The position numbers and the translations under genes are program-made. A stretch of DNA of 8,381 nt from Anaeroplasmataceae bacterium (GTDB taxonomy: Bacteria > Bacillota_I > Bacilli_A > Acholeplasmatales > Anaeroplasmataceae): assembly GCA_020024985.1 (NCBI GenBank), contig JAHHSW010000027.1, forward strand, positions 1 through 8,381. Reading direction: 5' to 3'. The notes below the pieces were generated by a model. The model had not been told where the DNA came from. It did not search any database and was given only the letters and a program-made list of their open reading frames with translations. Within the stretch, counting starts at the first letter, position 1; each line of letters starts with the position of its first letter. Of the stretch, positions 1 through 6,354 are shown one piece after another.

Positions 1-1
1 A

Positions 2-35
2 ATGAGGAAAAACCCTACATAATGTTTTTTTTCAT
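2..35. other. AT-rich hairpin, possible end of an upstream transcription unit
   Basis: Bases 2-13 pair with 24-35 over 12 positions, two of them G-U, around a 10-base loop (14-23). The right arm contains eight consecutive T. Only two pairs are G-C, so the stem is weak. It could be the terminator of a gene left of the window, or simply an A-tract facing a T-tract. Nothing else in 1-62 is recognisable. Confidence 0.2.
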
Positions 36-62
36 CTAATTTTCAAAAGTATAATTATTTAG

Positions 63-91
63 TTGTAAAATGATTAATAATAATTTATAAT
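63..91 (+). promoter_or_regulatory. Sigma-A-type promoter for the gene cluster
   Basis: A -35 box TTGTAA (63-68, four of six consensus bases) is followed after exactly 17 bp by a perfect -10 box TATAAT (86-91). Transcription would begin near 98, giving a leader of about 28 nt with the ribosome site AAGAGGTG (111-118) before the ATG at 126. A second TATAAT at 50-55 has only a poor -35 (TTTTCA at 29-34, 15-bp spacer) and is less likely. No catabolite-repression (cre) site was seen. Confidence 0.6.
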
Positions 92-97
92 TATTAT
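77..97. repeat. 21-bp palindrome over the -10 box, possible operator
   Basis: Arms of 9 bp (77-85 and 89-97) are perfect reverse complements around the 3-base centre TAT. The palindrome covers the -10 box and the expected start of transcription, where a repressor dimer could block initiation. It is pure A+T, and such palindromes arise by chance in AT-rich DNA, so an operator role is inference. No regulator gene is in the window. Confidence 0.25.
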
Positions 98-125
98 GTA
101 ATATTATGTCAAGAGGTGTTATTTT

Positions 126-440
126 ATGTTTTTATTAAATGCTTTAAAAACCCCAGATATTGTCTTCTTTGTAATGCTAGGAGTAGTAGTACTTGTATGT
201 GTTGCAATTTATTTTTTAATTCCAATTATCAAGAAAAAGGAATTTGAGGAAAGAAGAGAGAATCTTAAAAAAAGAGAGGCTGTATTTAGAGCAAATCTAA
301 AGGCAATACAGTCTGAGAACATTACAGTAGAAAATAAGCAGCCAGCCAAGGACTCTAAAAAAGAGGAAAAGGTAGAAGCAAGCAACGTGGCTAACCAGGA
401 TACTGTTGAAAATGAAAATAAGACTAACGAAGAACAGTAA
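126..440 (+). CDS. Small single-span membrane protein, function unknown
   Basis: A 104-residue protein that I do not recognise. It has a short neutral N-terminus, one strongly hydrophobic segment (about residues 11-35), then KKK and a run of alternating charged residues (about 37-62) that could form a short coiled coil. The tail (about 63-104) is low-complexity and rich in Glu, Lys and Asn. The positive charges after the membrane segment suggest that the C-terminal part is cytoplasmic. The ATG is preceded by AAGAGGTG at good spacing. It is the first gene after the promoter and lies 53 bp before the next membrane protein, with a terminator-like hairpin at its stop codon. It is too short for a transporter and has no catalytic motif. 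A scaffold or regulatory role beside the transporter is only a guess. Confidence 0.75.
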   Translation: MFLLNALKTPDIVFFVMLGVVVLVCVAIYFLIPIIKKKEFEERRENLKKREAVFRANLKAIQSENITVENKQPAKDSKKEEKVEASNVANQDTVENENKTNEEQ

Positions 441-466
441 AATACCATTACTGTTTTATTGTCTTT
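431..466 (+). terminator. Terminator-like hairpin at the end of the small membrane gene
   Basis: AACAGTAA (433-440), which includes the TAA stop, pairs perfectly with TTACTGTT (448-455) around a 7-base loop. One G-U and one A-T pair extend the stem outward (431-457). A T-rich stretch follows (454-466). The stem has only two G-C pairs, so termination is probably partial. It could reduce read-through and set the first gene's level against the rest of the cluster. Confidence 0.35.
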
Positions 467-471
467 ATAAT
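466..471 (+). promoter_or_regulatory. Possible second -10 box before the two-span membrane gene
   Basis: A perfect TATAAT lies directly after the terminator-like hairpin and 12 nt before the ribosome site GAGGTGA (483-489) of the next gene. No convincing -35 box is present at 16-18 bp upstream, and there is no extended -10 TG. An internal promoter here is possible but weakly supported, because TATAAT is common by chance in DNA this AT-rich. Confidence 0.2.
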
Positions 472-493
472 TTAGTATTATTGAGGTGATTTA

Positions 494-1768
494 GTGAATA
501 AAAAGTTAAAGCTCTTTTTTAAAATCATCTACTATTTATTTACGTTTGGATTAGGTATCGTCCTAGCTTTTGTAATGCCAGGTATGAAGTTCTATAATCA
601 ATTAGCTGTGACTATGGAGGTATCATTAAATACTGGTGATTATGATAAAGCGATGTCTTTAATAGGTGGCTATTATGATGATAGACAGGTGCTTGAGAAG
701 AAATTTGAGGATGGATCTGGTGTTGTTATCTACAGTGCAGCAATAGAAGCCCTAAATGAGAAGGATAAGGTATATGAAATGAAGCCAAGCTATGCGGGCT
801 TTTTGTTCAATACCCAAAAGAAATATAATGTAAAGGCTCCAGATGGAAATAAAACAAGATTAGTAGTAGAGGATAAGCTAGGGAATAAGCAGGTAACTAT
901 TGAGCTATTGAACTATGATTCAGATGGCGATGAGAAGTATGATACAGTTACTACCCTAGAAAATTATTCTTATGTTTACTTTGAAATCCCAAGAGGAATC
1001 ATTGATAACATAAGTGAAATTATCTTTATTGATAGAGAGGATAAGCTATATAGAAGCGTTAGTGATTTAAGCCTAAGCTATAGTGAGCCATTCTTCAGTG
1101 ATGTTGATAAATTTGTTAAGGCTTATAATTCAAATACCCCTAAGGATGAGCTTGAGACTATCGGTAAGGAATTTGAAGCTATAAATGAAGCATATAAGAT
1201 GAATAATCCAAAGCCTATCTATAATAAGGCGGTTATGGATGCGACAATCTTTGTTTTATTGTATTTCGTATGGATTTATATATTAGGAGATTTCCTAGTT
1301 GGCCGTAGATTTATTTGGCACGGTATGGTATGGTGCTATAAAAAGATTAAGCTTAAGGTGGATCAGCACAAGGCTAAGAAGGCAGGAGAAAAGCCAGAGC
1401 CTGAATATGATCCTAATAAAGCGGTTGTGGCTACCGTTAATACTCTTTTAAGGTTTGAGCTTAATGTGCCTAAGGATTATAACGGAAATGTTACTATCAA
1501 TTATCATAGTGAAAATAGAGAGATTAACCTCCTATTTACTAAGGATAATGGATATAAACAAAGCATGGCTGTTCCATCAGGAACCTATGTTAATGCATGG
1601 CTTGAATGTGCAGGCTATGAAACAATTAATTTGCCTAAAACACTTGAGGTTAAGGGTTATAAAATGACAGTTAATGTCACACTGAAAAAAAGTGACAAAA
1701 AATTAGAAAATGATGAAAAGCAAATCATTGATAATAAAACGGAGGCAAAAGATGAAAATCGTAATTGA
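494..1768 (+). CDS. Two-span membrane protein with external and cytoplasmic domains, unknown function
   Basis: This 424-residue protein is not recognised. It has a Lys-rich N-terminus, a first membrane segment (about 10-29), an external domain (about 30-245), a second segment (about 248-269), then a strongly basic stretch (270-296) and a cytoplasmic domain. By the positive-inside rule both ends are inside. The external domain carries an acidic loop of form DxDGDxxxD (142-150) that could bind calcium. The cytoplasmic part (about 310-398) looks beta-rich, with alternating hydrophobic strands and a PSGTY turn, resembling a PEGA or carboxypeptidase-regulatory beta-sandwich. The tail is Lys/Glu-rich. 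The GTG start is chosen because GAGGTGA lies 4 nt upstream and a signal-like segment follows. It overlaps the ATPase gene by 17 nt, so it is probably translated together with the importer. A sensor or accessory of the transporter is inference. It ends in TGA; read-through would add only four residues. Confidence 0.8.
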   Translation: MNKKLKLFFKIIYYLFTFGLGIVLAFVMPGMKFYNQLAVTMEVSLNTGDYDKAMSLIGGYYDDRQVLEKKFEDGSGVVIYSAAIEALNEKDKVYEMKPSYAGFLFNTQKKYNVKAPDGNKTRLVVEDKLGNKQVTIELLNYDSDGDEKYDTVTTLENYSYVYFEIPRGIIDNISEIIFIDREDKLYRSVSDLSLSYSEPFFSDVDKFVKAYNSNTPKDELETIGKEFEAINEAYKMNNPKPIYNKAVMDATIFVLLYFVWIYILGDFLVGRRFIWHGMVWCYKKIKLKVDQHKAKKAGEKPEPEYDPNKAVVATVNTLLRFELNVPKDYNGNVTINYHSENREINLLFTKDNGYKQSMAVPSGTYVNAWLECAGYETINLPKTLEVKGYKMTVNVTLKKSDKKLENDEKQIIDNKTEAKDENRN

Positions 1769-2822
1769 AAATTTAACTAAGATATTCACCAACAAAAAGC
1801 AAAACCGTGAGGTAAGAGCTGTTGACAACATGAATATTGAAATTCCAGATGGTAAGCTAATTGGTTTACTTGGACCATCAGGCTGTGGTAAGTCTACTAC
1901 ATTATTTATGCTTAGTGGTCTTGAGGAGCCAACATCAGGAAGAATTTATTTTGGTGATCAGGATGTAACTGATTTAGTTCCTGAAAAGAGAGGAATTGGT
2001 TTAGTATTCCAAAACTATGCTCTATATCCACATATGACAGTAGAGCAAAATATTATGTTCCCACTATTAAATATGCGTATTCCAAAGGAAGAGGCTAAGG
2101 AAAGAGCATTAGAGGCAGCTGGACTTGTTCAAATTCAAGATTTAATGACTCGTAAGCCATCAGAGCTTTCAGGTGGTCAGCAACAAAGAGTTGCTATCGC
2201 ACGTGCTTTAGTTAAGATGCCTAACGTATTATTACTAGATGAGCCACTATCTAATCTAGATGCTCGTTTAAGATTACAAACACGTGAGGAAATTAAGAGA
2301 ATCCAACAGGAAACTGGTATCACTACAGTATTCGTAACCCATGACCAAGAGGAAGCAATGTCAATTTGTGATGAGATGGTAGTTATGAAGCTAGGTGTTG
2401 TTCAGCAAATGGGCGAGCCTCAGCATATTTATGATGATCCAGATAATCTATTCGTTGCAAACTTCCTAGGTACTCCACCTATTAATATCTTTACAGGAGA
2501 AATTAAGGGCGGTAAGGTTTACATTAACGATGAGGAAATTTGTGAAACTGAATTTGATGATCAATTAATTTATGTTGGTATTAGACCAGAGGGCTTTATA
2601 TATGATAAAAACGGTGCGTTAACATTAGACCTTGATCATATTGAGGTTATGGGTAGAGATAAGTCAGTTATTTCAACACATCCAACATCAACTAAGCCAC
2701 ATGTTAGAACTATTATTGATGCAGATGTTAAGCTTCCAGCTGGTGCAAAGCAACTTAAGTTTAATATTAAGCCAAATAAGATGTTCTTATTTAATAGAGA
2801 AAGTGAAATGAGGTTGAGATAA
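1752..2822 (+). CDS. CUT1-type ABC importer ATPase (MsmK/UgpC/MalK family)
   Basis: ATP-hydrolysing subunit of a carbohydrate-uptake-type ABC importer, acting as a dimer on the cytoplasmic face of the two permeases. The 356-residue protein shows Walker A GPSGCGKST (41-49), the Q-loop glutamine (Q87), signature LSGGQQQ (139-145), Walker B VLLLDEP (159-165, catalytic E164), D-loop SNLD and switch histidine H197. The C-terminal part has the GIRPE motif (276-280) of the TOBE/OB regulatory domain found in MalK and UgpC. Length is slightly below the usual 365-375. An in-frame ATG at 1710 would add 14 basic residues, but the ATG at 1752 has GGAGG six nt upstream and begins at the family's normal N-terminus. 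The gene overlaps the preceding one by 17 nt and the next by 1 nt (TAATG). The substrate is not defined by the ATPase, since such ATPases often serve several importers. Confidence 0.95.
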   Translation: MKIVIENLTKIFTNKKQNREVRAVDNMNIEIPDGKLIGLLGPSGCGKSTTLFMLSGLEEPTSGRIYFGDQDVTDLVPEKRGIGLVFQNYALYPHMTVEQNIMFPLLNMRIPKEEAKERALEAAGLVQIQDLMTRKPSELSGGQQQRVAIARALVKMPNVLLLDEPLSNLDARLRLQTREEIKRIQQETGITTVFVTHDQEEAMSICDEMVVMKLGVVQQMGEPQHIYDDPDNLFVANFLGTPPINIFTGEIKGGKVYINDEEICETEFDDQLIYVGIRPEGFIYDKNGALTLDLDHIEVMGRDKSVISTHPTSTKPHVRTIIDADVKLPAGAKQLKFNIKPNKMFLFNRESEMRLR

Positions 2823-3835
2823 TGCAAGAAGTAATACAAACACCTGTAAAAAATGAACCATCTAAGGGCGAGAAGTTTTTAAGGGCTCTTAAAAAGCAAA
2901 ATGGTTGGTTGTTTGTTATGCCTGCGTTAATAATCATGGCTGTATTCACCTTCTATCCAATTATAAGTGCATTAGTCACTGCCTTCCTAGAGGGCTATAA
3001 TGGACTTGAGGGTGCCGCATCTATTGAGGGCATCGGCTTTGGTAACTTTAGAGATGTAGTAATGAGTACCGCACCGGTACCTGCAGACTTCGTAGTTTGT
3101 CTTGAAAATACATTGCTATTTGCTTTAATATCAGTGCCACTTTCAACACTATTAGCATTATTAATATCAGTTGCCTTAAATTCTATTAAGAGCTTACAAA
3201 AGGCATATCAAACATTATTCTTCCTACCATATTTAACAAACTCACTAGCAATGGGTGCCGTATTCGCAACATTCTTTAACATTGTAAGTACTGGTAACCA
3301 TGTTGAGACAGTAGGTTTATTCAATAACTTCCTAGGCTTATTTGGTATTGAGCCAATTAACTGGATTAATGCTTATTCAGCAGCATTCGAACAAGCCTTT
3401 AATCCATGGGCTGGTAGATTTGTAGTTATTATATTTGAAATATGGTCAGGTCTACCATTTAAGATTTTAATTATATTTAGTGCTCTACAATCAGTTAATA
3501 AGCAATATTATGATGCTGCAAAGGTAGATGGAGCAACTAAGTATAGAACATTAACTAAGATTACAGTACCATTAATTTCACCTACATTATCTTACTTATT
3601 AGTAACAGGTATTATGGGTGGATTAAAATCTTATTCAGCAATTGTCGGATTATTTAATCAATACATGGGTCCAAATGAGGACTATGAAATGGGTACAATG
3701 GTTGGATATATTTATGGATGTATTTCAAGTGGTGCCACAGGAGCTGCATCAGCAGGCTCACTTATCTTATTCGCGATTATCATGGTATTTACTGCGATAA
3801 ATCTATGGGTAAGTAAGAAAAAGGTACATTATTAG
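2822..3835 (+). CDS. CUT1 ABC importer permease, UgpA/MsmF/MalF type
   Basis: Membrane subunit forming half of the substrate channel. The 337-residue protein has a hydrophilic Lys-rich N-terminus and about six membrane segments (near 28-56, 95-120, 130-155, 198-222, 248-270 and 305-330). The cytoplasmic EAA loop that docks on the ATPase lies at about 229-250, with the core YYDAAKVDGATKY. The longer external stretch between segments three and four (about 156-197) is typical of the first permease in such operons. Translation is coupled: the ATG overlaps the ATPase stop by one base, with GAGG (2810-2813) eight nt upstream. Its stop TAG lies within the AGGAGG ribosome site of the next permease. 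Family assignment is secure. The substrate is not. Confidence 0.93.
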   Translation: MQEVIQTPVKNEPSKGEKFLRALKKQNGWLFVMPALIIMAVFTFYPIISALVTAFLEGYNGLEGAASIEGIGFGNFRDVVMSTAPVPADFVVCLENTLLFALISVPLSTLLALLISVALNSIKSLQKAYQTLFFLPYLTNSLAMGAVFATFFNIVSTGNHVETVGLFNNFLGLFGIEPINWINAYSAAFEQAFNPWAGRFVVIIFEIWSGLPFKILIIFSALQSVNKQYYDAAKVDGATKYRTLTKITVPLISPTLSYLLVTGIMGGLKSYSAIVGLFNQYMGPNEDYEMGTMVGYIYGCISSGATGAASAGSLILFAIIMVFTAINLWVSKKKVHY

Positions 3836-3847
3836 GAGGTAAAGGAA

Positions 3848-4813
3848 ATGCAAGAAAATATTAATACAGCAAAAGCCAAAAATCCTAACTCAATTACACA
3901 AAGCACAGATTTACTTGATGTTAATAAGGAAAAGCAAAAGAAAAAGATTGGTAAAATAATTTATAGAATTTTTGTTTATATTTTCCTTACTATTGTTGCT
4001 TTAGGCGCAGTATTCCCATTCTACTGGATGATTATTACATCATTAAAGGAAGAGCCAGAATTCATGAGATCTGTTCCTACCTTCTTCCCAGAAATTATAA
4101 ACTGGCAGAACTATTCGTACGTTGTTAACTATAATGCCGGCTTATTTGGTACAGCATTATTAAATACAATAGTTGTTGGTGCATTATCAACTCTATTAAG
4201 CTTAATTATCATCATTTTAACAGCATATGCCTTCGCTAAGATGGAATTTGCAGGAAAGGAATTATTATTCTCTATCCTACTTGCTACAATGATGATTCCA
4301 GGTGAGCTATATTCAACAACTAACTATATCACAGTAAGTAAAAATCATTTAGGCTGGAATAATACATTTATTGTAATGATTGTTCCATTCCTAGTAAGTG
4401 TTTATTATATTTATTTACTTCGTAATAACTTTAAACAAATTCCAAATTCACTATACCAGGCTGCTAAGGTTGATGGTACTAGTGAGGTTGGCTTCCTAAT
4501 GAAGGTTATGATTCCATTAACAGCTCCAACCCTAATATCAGTTACATTACTTAAATTTATCGGTACTTGGAACTCATATATTTGGCCACAGCTAGTTAAT
4601 GATAAGCAATGGCAGCTAGTATCTAACTGGATGTCAGGCTCACAGTTCTCAGATAAGCTTGGTAAATTAAATCAAGCCGGAATTCCACTAGAAAATCTAA
4701 CTACTTTAAAGATGGCTGCAGCTTGTATGATTTCATTACCATTATTAGTATTATTCCTATGCTTCAGAAAGTACATCATGCGTGGTGTATCTAGATCTGG
4801 TACTAAGGGATAG
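3848..4813 (+). CDS. CUT1 ABC importer permease, UgpE/MsmG/MalG type
   Basis: Second channel subunit, expected to pair with the preceding permease. The 321-residue protein has an unusually long hydrophilic N-terminus (about 37 residues, ending in KEKQKKKIGK), then about six membrane segments (near 40-65, 102-127, 138-160, 172-191, 222-243 and 288-308). The EAA loop is at about 203-224, with YQAAKVDGTSEVGF. The PFYWMIITSLK stretch after the first segment is typical of MalG/UgpE proteins. The ATG has a strong AGGAGG (3834-3839) eight nt upstream, 12 nt after the previous stop. The last 15 bases of the gene, encoding GTKG plus the stop, recur 43 bp downstream in the spacer before the binding-protein gene. 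Confidence 0.93.
   Translation: MQENINTAKAKNPNSITQSTDLLDVNKEKQKKKIGKIIYRIFVYIFLTIVALGAVFPFYWMIITSLKEEPEFMRSVPTFFPEIINWQNYSYVVNYNAGLFGTALLNTIVVGALSTLLSLIIIILTAYAFAKMEFAGKELLFSILLATMMIPGELYSTTNYITVSKNHLGWNNTFIVMIVPFLVSVYYIYLLRNNFKQIPNSLYQAAKVDGTSEVGFLMKVMIPLTAPTLISVTLLKFIGTWNSYIWPQLVNDKQWQLVSNWMSGSQFSDKLGKLNQAGIPLENLTTLKMAAACMISLPLLVLFLCFRKYIMRGVSRSGTKG
4799..4813 (+). repeat. 15-bp direct repeat, copy 1 (end of permease gene)
   Basis: GGTACTAAGGGATAG forms the last four codons and the stop of the second permease. An identical copy starts 43 bp further on. The match stops at exactly 15 bases on both sides. This copy is coding, so it is probably the original. Confidence 0.85.
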
Positions 4814-4841
4814 AATTTAATTACATATTTATTATTATTTA

Positions 4842-4856
4842 GGTACTAAGGGATAG
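4842..4856 (+). repeat. 15-bp direct repeat, copy 2 (intergenic)
   Basis: This is an exact copy of the end of the permease gene, placed in the 96-bp spacer before the binding-protein gene and in a different reading frame. Its end overlaps a small hairpin: GGATA (4851-4855) pairs with TATCC (4861-4865) around five bases. No T-run follows, so this is not a normal terminator. The copy could be a remnant of a tandem duplication or a small RNA element that affects expression of the binding protein. Confidence 0.85.
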
Positions 4857-4909
4857 GGATTATCCGAAAAAGTTATAAAGGTACAAATAAAAAGATAGGA
4901 GAAAAAAAC

Positions 4910-6352
4910 ATGAAAAGATTTTTAAAGATTAGTGCAATTGTTGCATTATCAGTAGCTTCTGTTGCAGGTCTTACTGCTTGTGGTGGTGGCGAGAAGGAAA
5001 AGGTATTCTATGACCCAATTGTTCCTGCACAACCAGAGGATGCAAATGCACATGCAAAGAACAAGGAAATAGTATTTTATAGTACTCAAGGACAGGACCC
5101 ATCAAAGGTTACTGAAAAAGCAATCGAGAGCTTTGAGGCTAAGTTCCCAGGTTGGACAGTAAAGCACGTAACAGCTGGTGGATATGATCAATTAAGAGAT
5201 AAGATTTCATCAGATTTACAAGCTGGTACTCAACCAGATTTAGCATACTGCTATCCAGACCATGTTGCTCGTTATATTCCTACTAAGAAGGTAGTTAATA
5301 TGTCTCATTTCATTGAGTCAACTTCTAAGGTTAAGGGTGTAGCTGAGGATGGTAGCGAAACTGAATATACTATTGGTTTTACAAAAGAAGAGATTAGTGA
5401 TATTATTCCTGGTTATTATAACGAGGGTAAGGCTAAGAACTTTGATGGTTTCAAGCCAGAATATGCTGAAAATCTAGTTACATTACCATTCAGTAAGTCT
5501 ACTGAGGCTTTATATTATAATCAGACAGTTCTAGATGAGCTAGGCTTAGCGGTTCCAAAGACTTGGGATGAGCTTTGGGAAGCATGTAGAGTAGTTAAGA
5601 CTAAGTATCCAGAATCTACACCTCTTGGTTATGACTCAGAGGCTAACTGGTTCATCACTATGTGTGAGCAAAATGACTGGGAGTACACTAGCATTGAGAG
5701 CCCACACTATAGATTTAATAACGAAAACACTGTAAATTGGTTAACAGAGCTTAAGGGTATTTTCGCTGAGAACCTATTTACAACTAAGACTTTATTCGGT
5801 GGTTACACATCTGAATTATTCATTAAGGGCCCAGCTCAGGCAGGTTCAGTATTCTCAATTGGTTCTACAGGTGGTGCATCTCACCAATTTACTAAGAACT
5901 TTACTTGGGGTGTAGCTCCAATTCCAGGTTCTAAGCAAGCAGACGGCTCTATCCGTACAGATAACATTTCTCAAGGACCAAGCTTAGTTATGTTCGATAC
6001 AAAGGATAAGGGTAACGCTTATGAGAAAGCTGTTATGACATTCATGTTTGTTAAGGAATTATTAGATCCAACATTCCAAGCTGAATTCTCACAATTATCT
6101 GGTTATATGCCAGTTCGTATTTCTACAAGCGAGAACCCAACATTCCAAGAGTGGATGGGTAAGGCTGATGATATTATCGCAGTAACAATTAACGTAGCAT
6201 TATCTGCTAAGGATTCTTACTTCGTATCACCTGCATTCAATGGTTCATCAACTGCTCGTGATCAAGTTGGTACAGCATTAAGATATGCAATTACTGGTCA
6301 AAAGACTCCTGAAAAGGCTCTTAAGGACGCAGTTAGAAAGTGCGGTAAGTAA
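4910..6352 (+). CDS. Solute-binding lipoprotein of the CUT1 importer (family 1)
   Basis: Surface receptor that captures the substrate and delivers it to the permeases. The 480-residue precursor has a Lys/Arg N-terminus, a hydrophobic core, and the lipobox LTAC (21-24), with C24 as the lipidated residue. The mature protein fits extracellular solute-binding family 1 (UgpB/MalE-like). Features are an early strand IVFYST (54-59), QAGTQPDLAYCYPDH (104-118), and a segment near 200 containing ALYYNQTVLDELGL followed by PKTWDEL. Family 1 members bind sugars, oligosaccharides or glycerol phosphates, but the ligand cannot be read here. The ATG follows AGGAG (4897-4901) by eight nt. The gene lies 96 bp after the permease with no clear promoter in between, so it is probably in the same transcript. 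The nuclease gene starts 2 nt after its stop. Lysine codons are mainly AAG despite the low GC. Confidence 0.93.
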   Translation: MKRFLKISAIVALSVASVAGLTACGGGEKEKVFYDPIVPAQPEDANAHAKNKEIVFYSTQGQDPSKVTEKAIESFEAKFPGWTVKHVTAGGYDQLRDKISSDLQAGTQPDLAYCYPDHVARYIPTKKVVNMSHFIESTSKVKGVAEDGSETEYTIGFTKEEISDIIPGYYNEGKAKNFDGFKPEYAENLVTLPFSKSTEALYYNQTVLDELGLAVPKTWDELWEACRVVKTKYPESTPLGYDSEANWFITMCEQNDWEYTSIESPHYRFNNENTVNWLTELKGIFAENLFTTKTLFGGYTSELFIKGPAQAGSVFSIGSTGGASHQFTKNFTWGVAPIPGSKQADGSIRTDNISQGPSLVMFDTKDKGNAYEKAVMTFMFVKELLDPTFQAEFSQLSGYMPVRISTSENPTFQEWMGKADDIIAVTINVALSAKDSYFVSPAFNGSSTARDQVGTALRYAITGQKTPEKALKDAVRKCGK

Positions 6353-6354
6353 TT

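Noticed and set aside
2..22. Six-codon ATG-to-TAA frame at the left edge
   Set aside because: It is too short, has no visible ribosome site within the window, and overlaps the hairpin. There is no support for translation.
209..448. 79-codon open frame on the - strand
   Set aside because: It is antisense to the 104-residue membrane protein. Its Ser/Phe/Leu-rich translation is what reversed Lys/Glu/Asn codons produce.
1710..1751. Earlier in-frame ATG for the ATPase (14 more residues)
   Set aside because: The extra residues are basic and unlike the family N-terminus, they lie within the upstream gene, and the ATG at 1752 has a well-placed GGAGG.
4821..4849. Possible promoter before the binding-protein gene (TTACAT, 17 bp, TACTAA)
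   Set aside because: Both boxes match the consensus poorly, and no better pair exists in the 96-bp spacer.
4799..4856. CRISPR array or insertion-sequence ends
   Set aside because: There are only two 15-bp direct copies, no further spaced units, no transposase frame and no terminal inverted repeats.
4842..4865. Terminator between the second permease and the binding protein
   Set aside because: The stem has only five pairs and is followed by A-rich rather than T-rich sequence.
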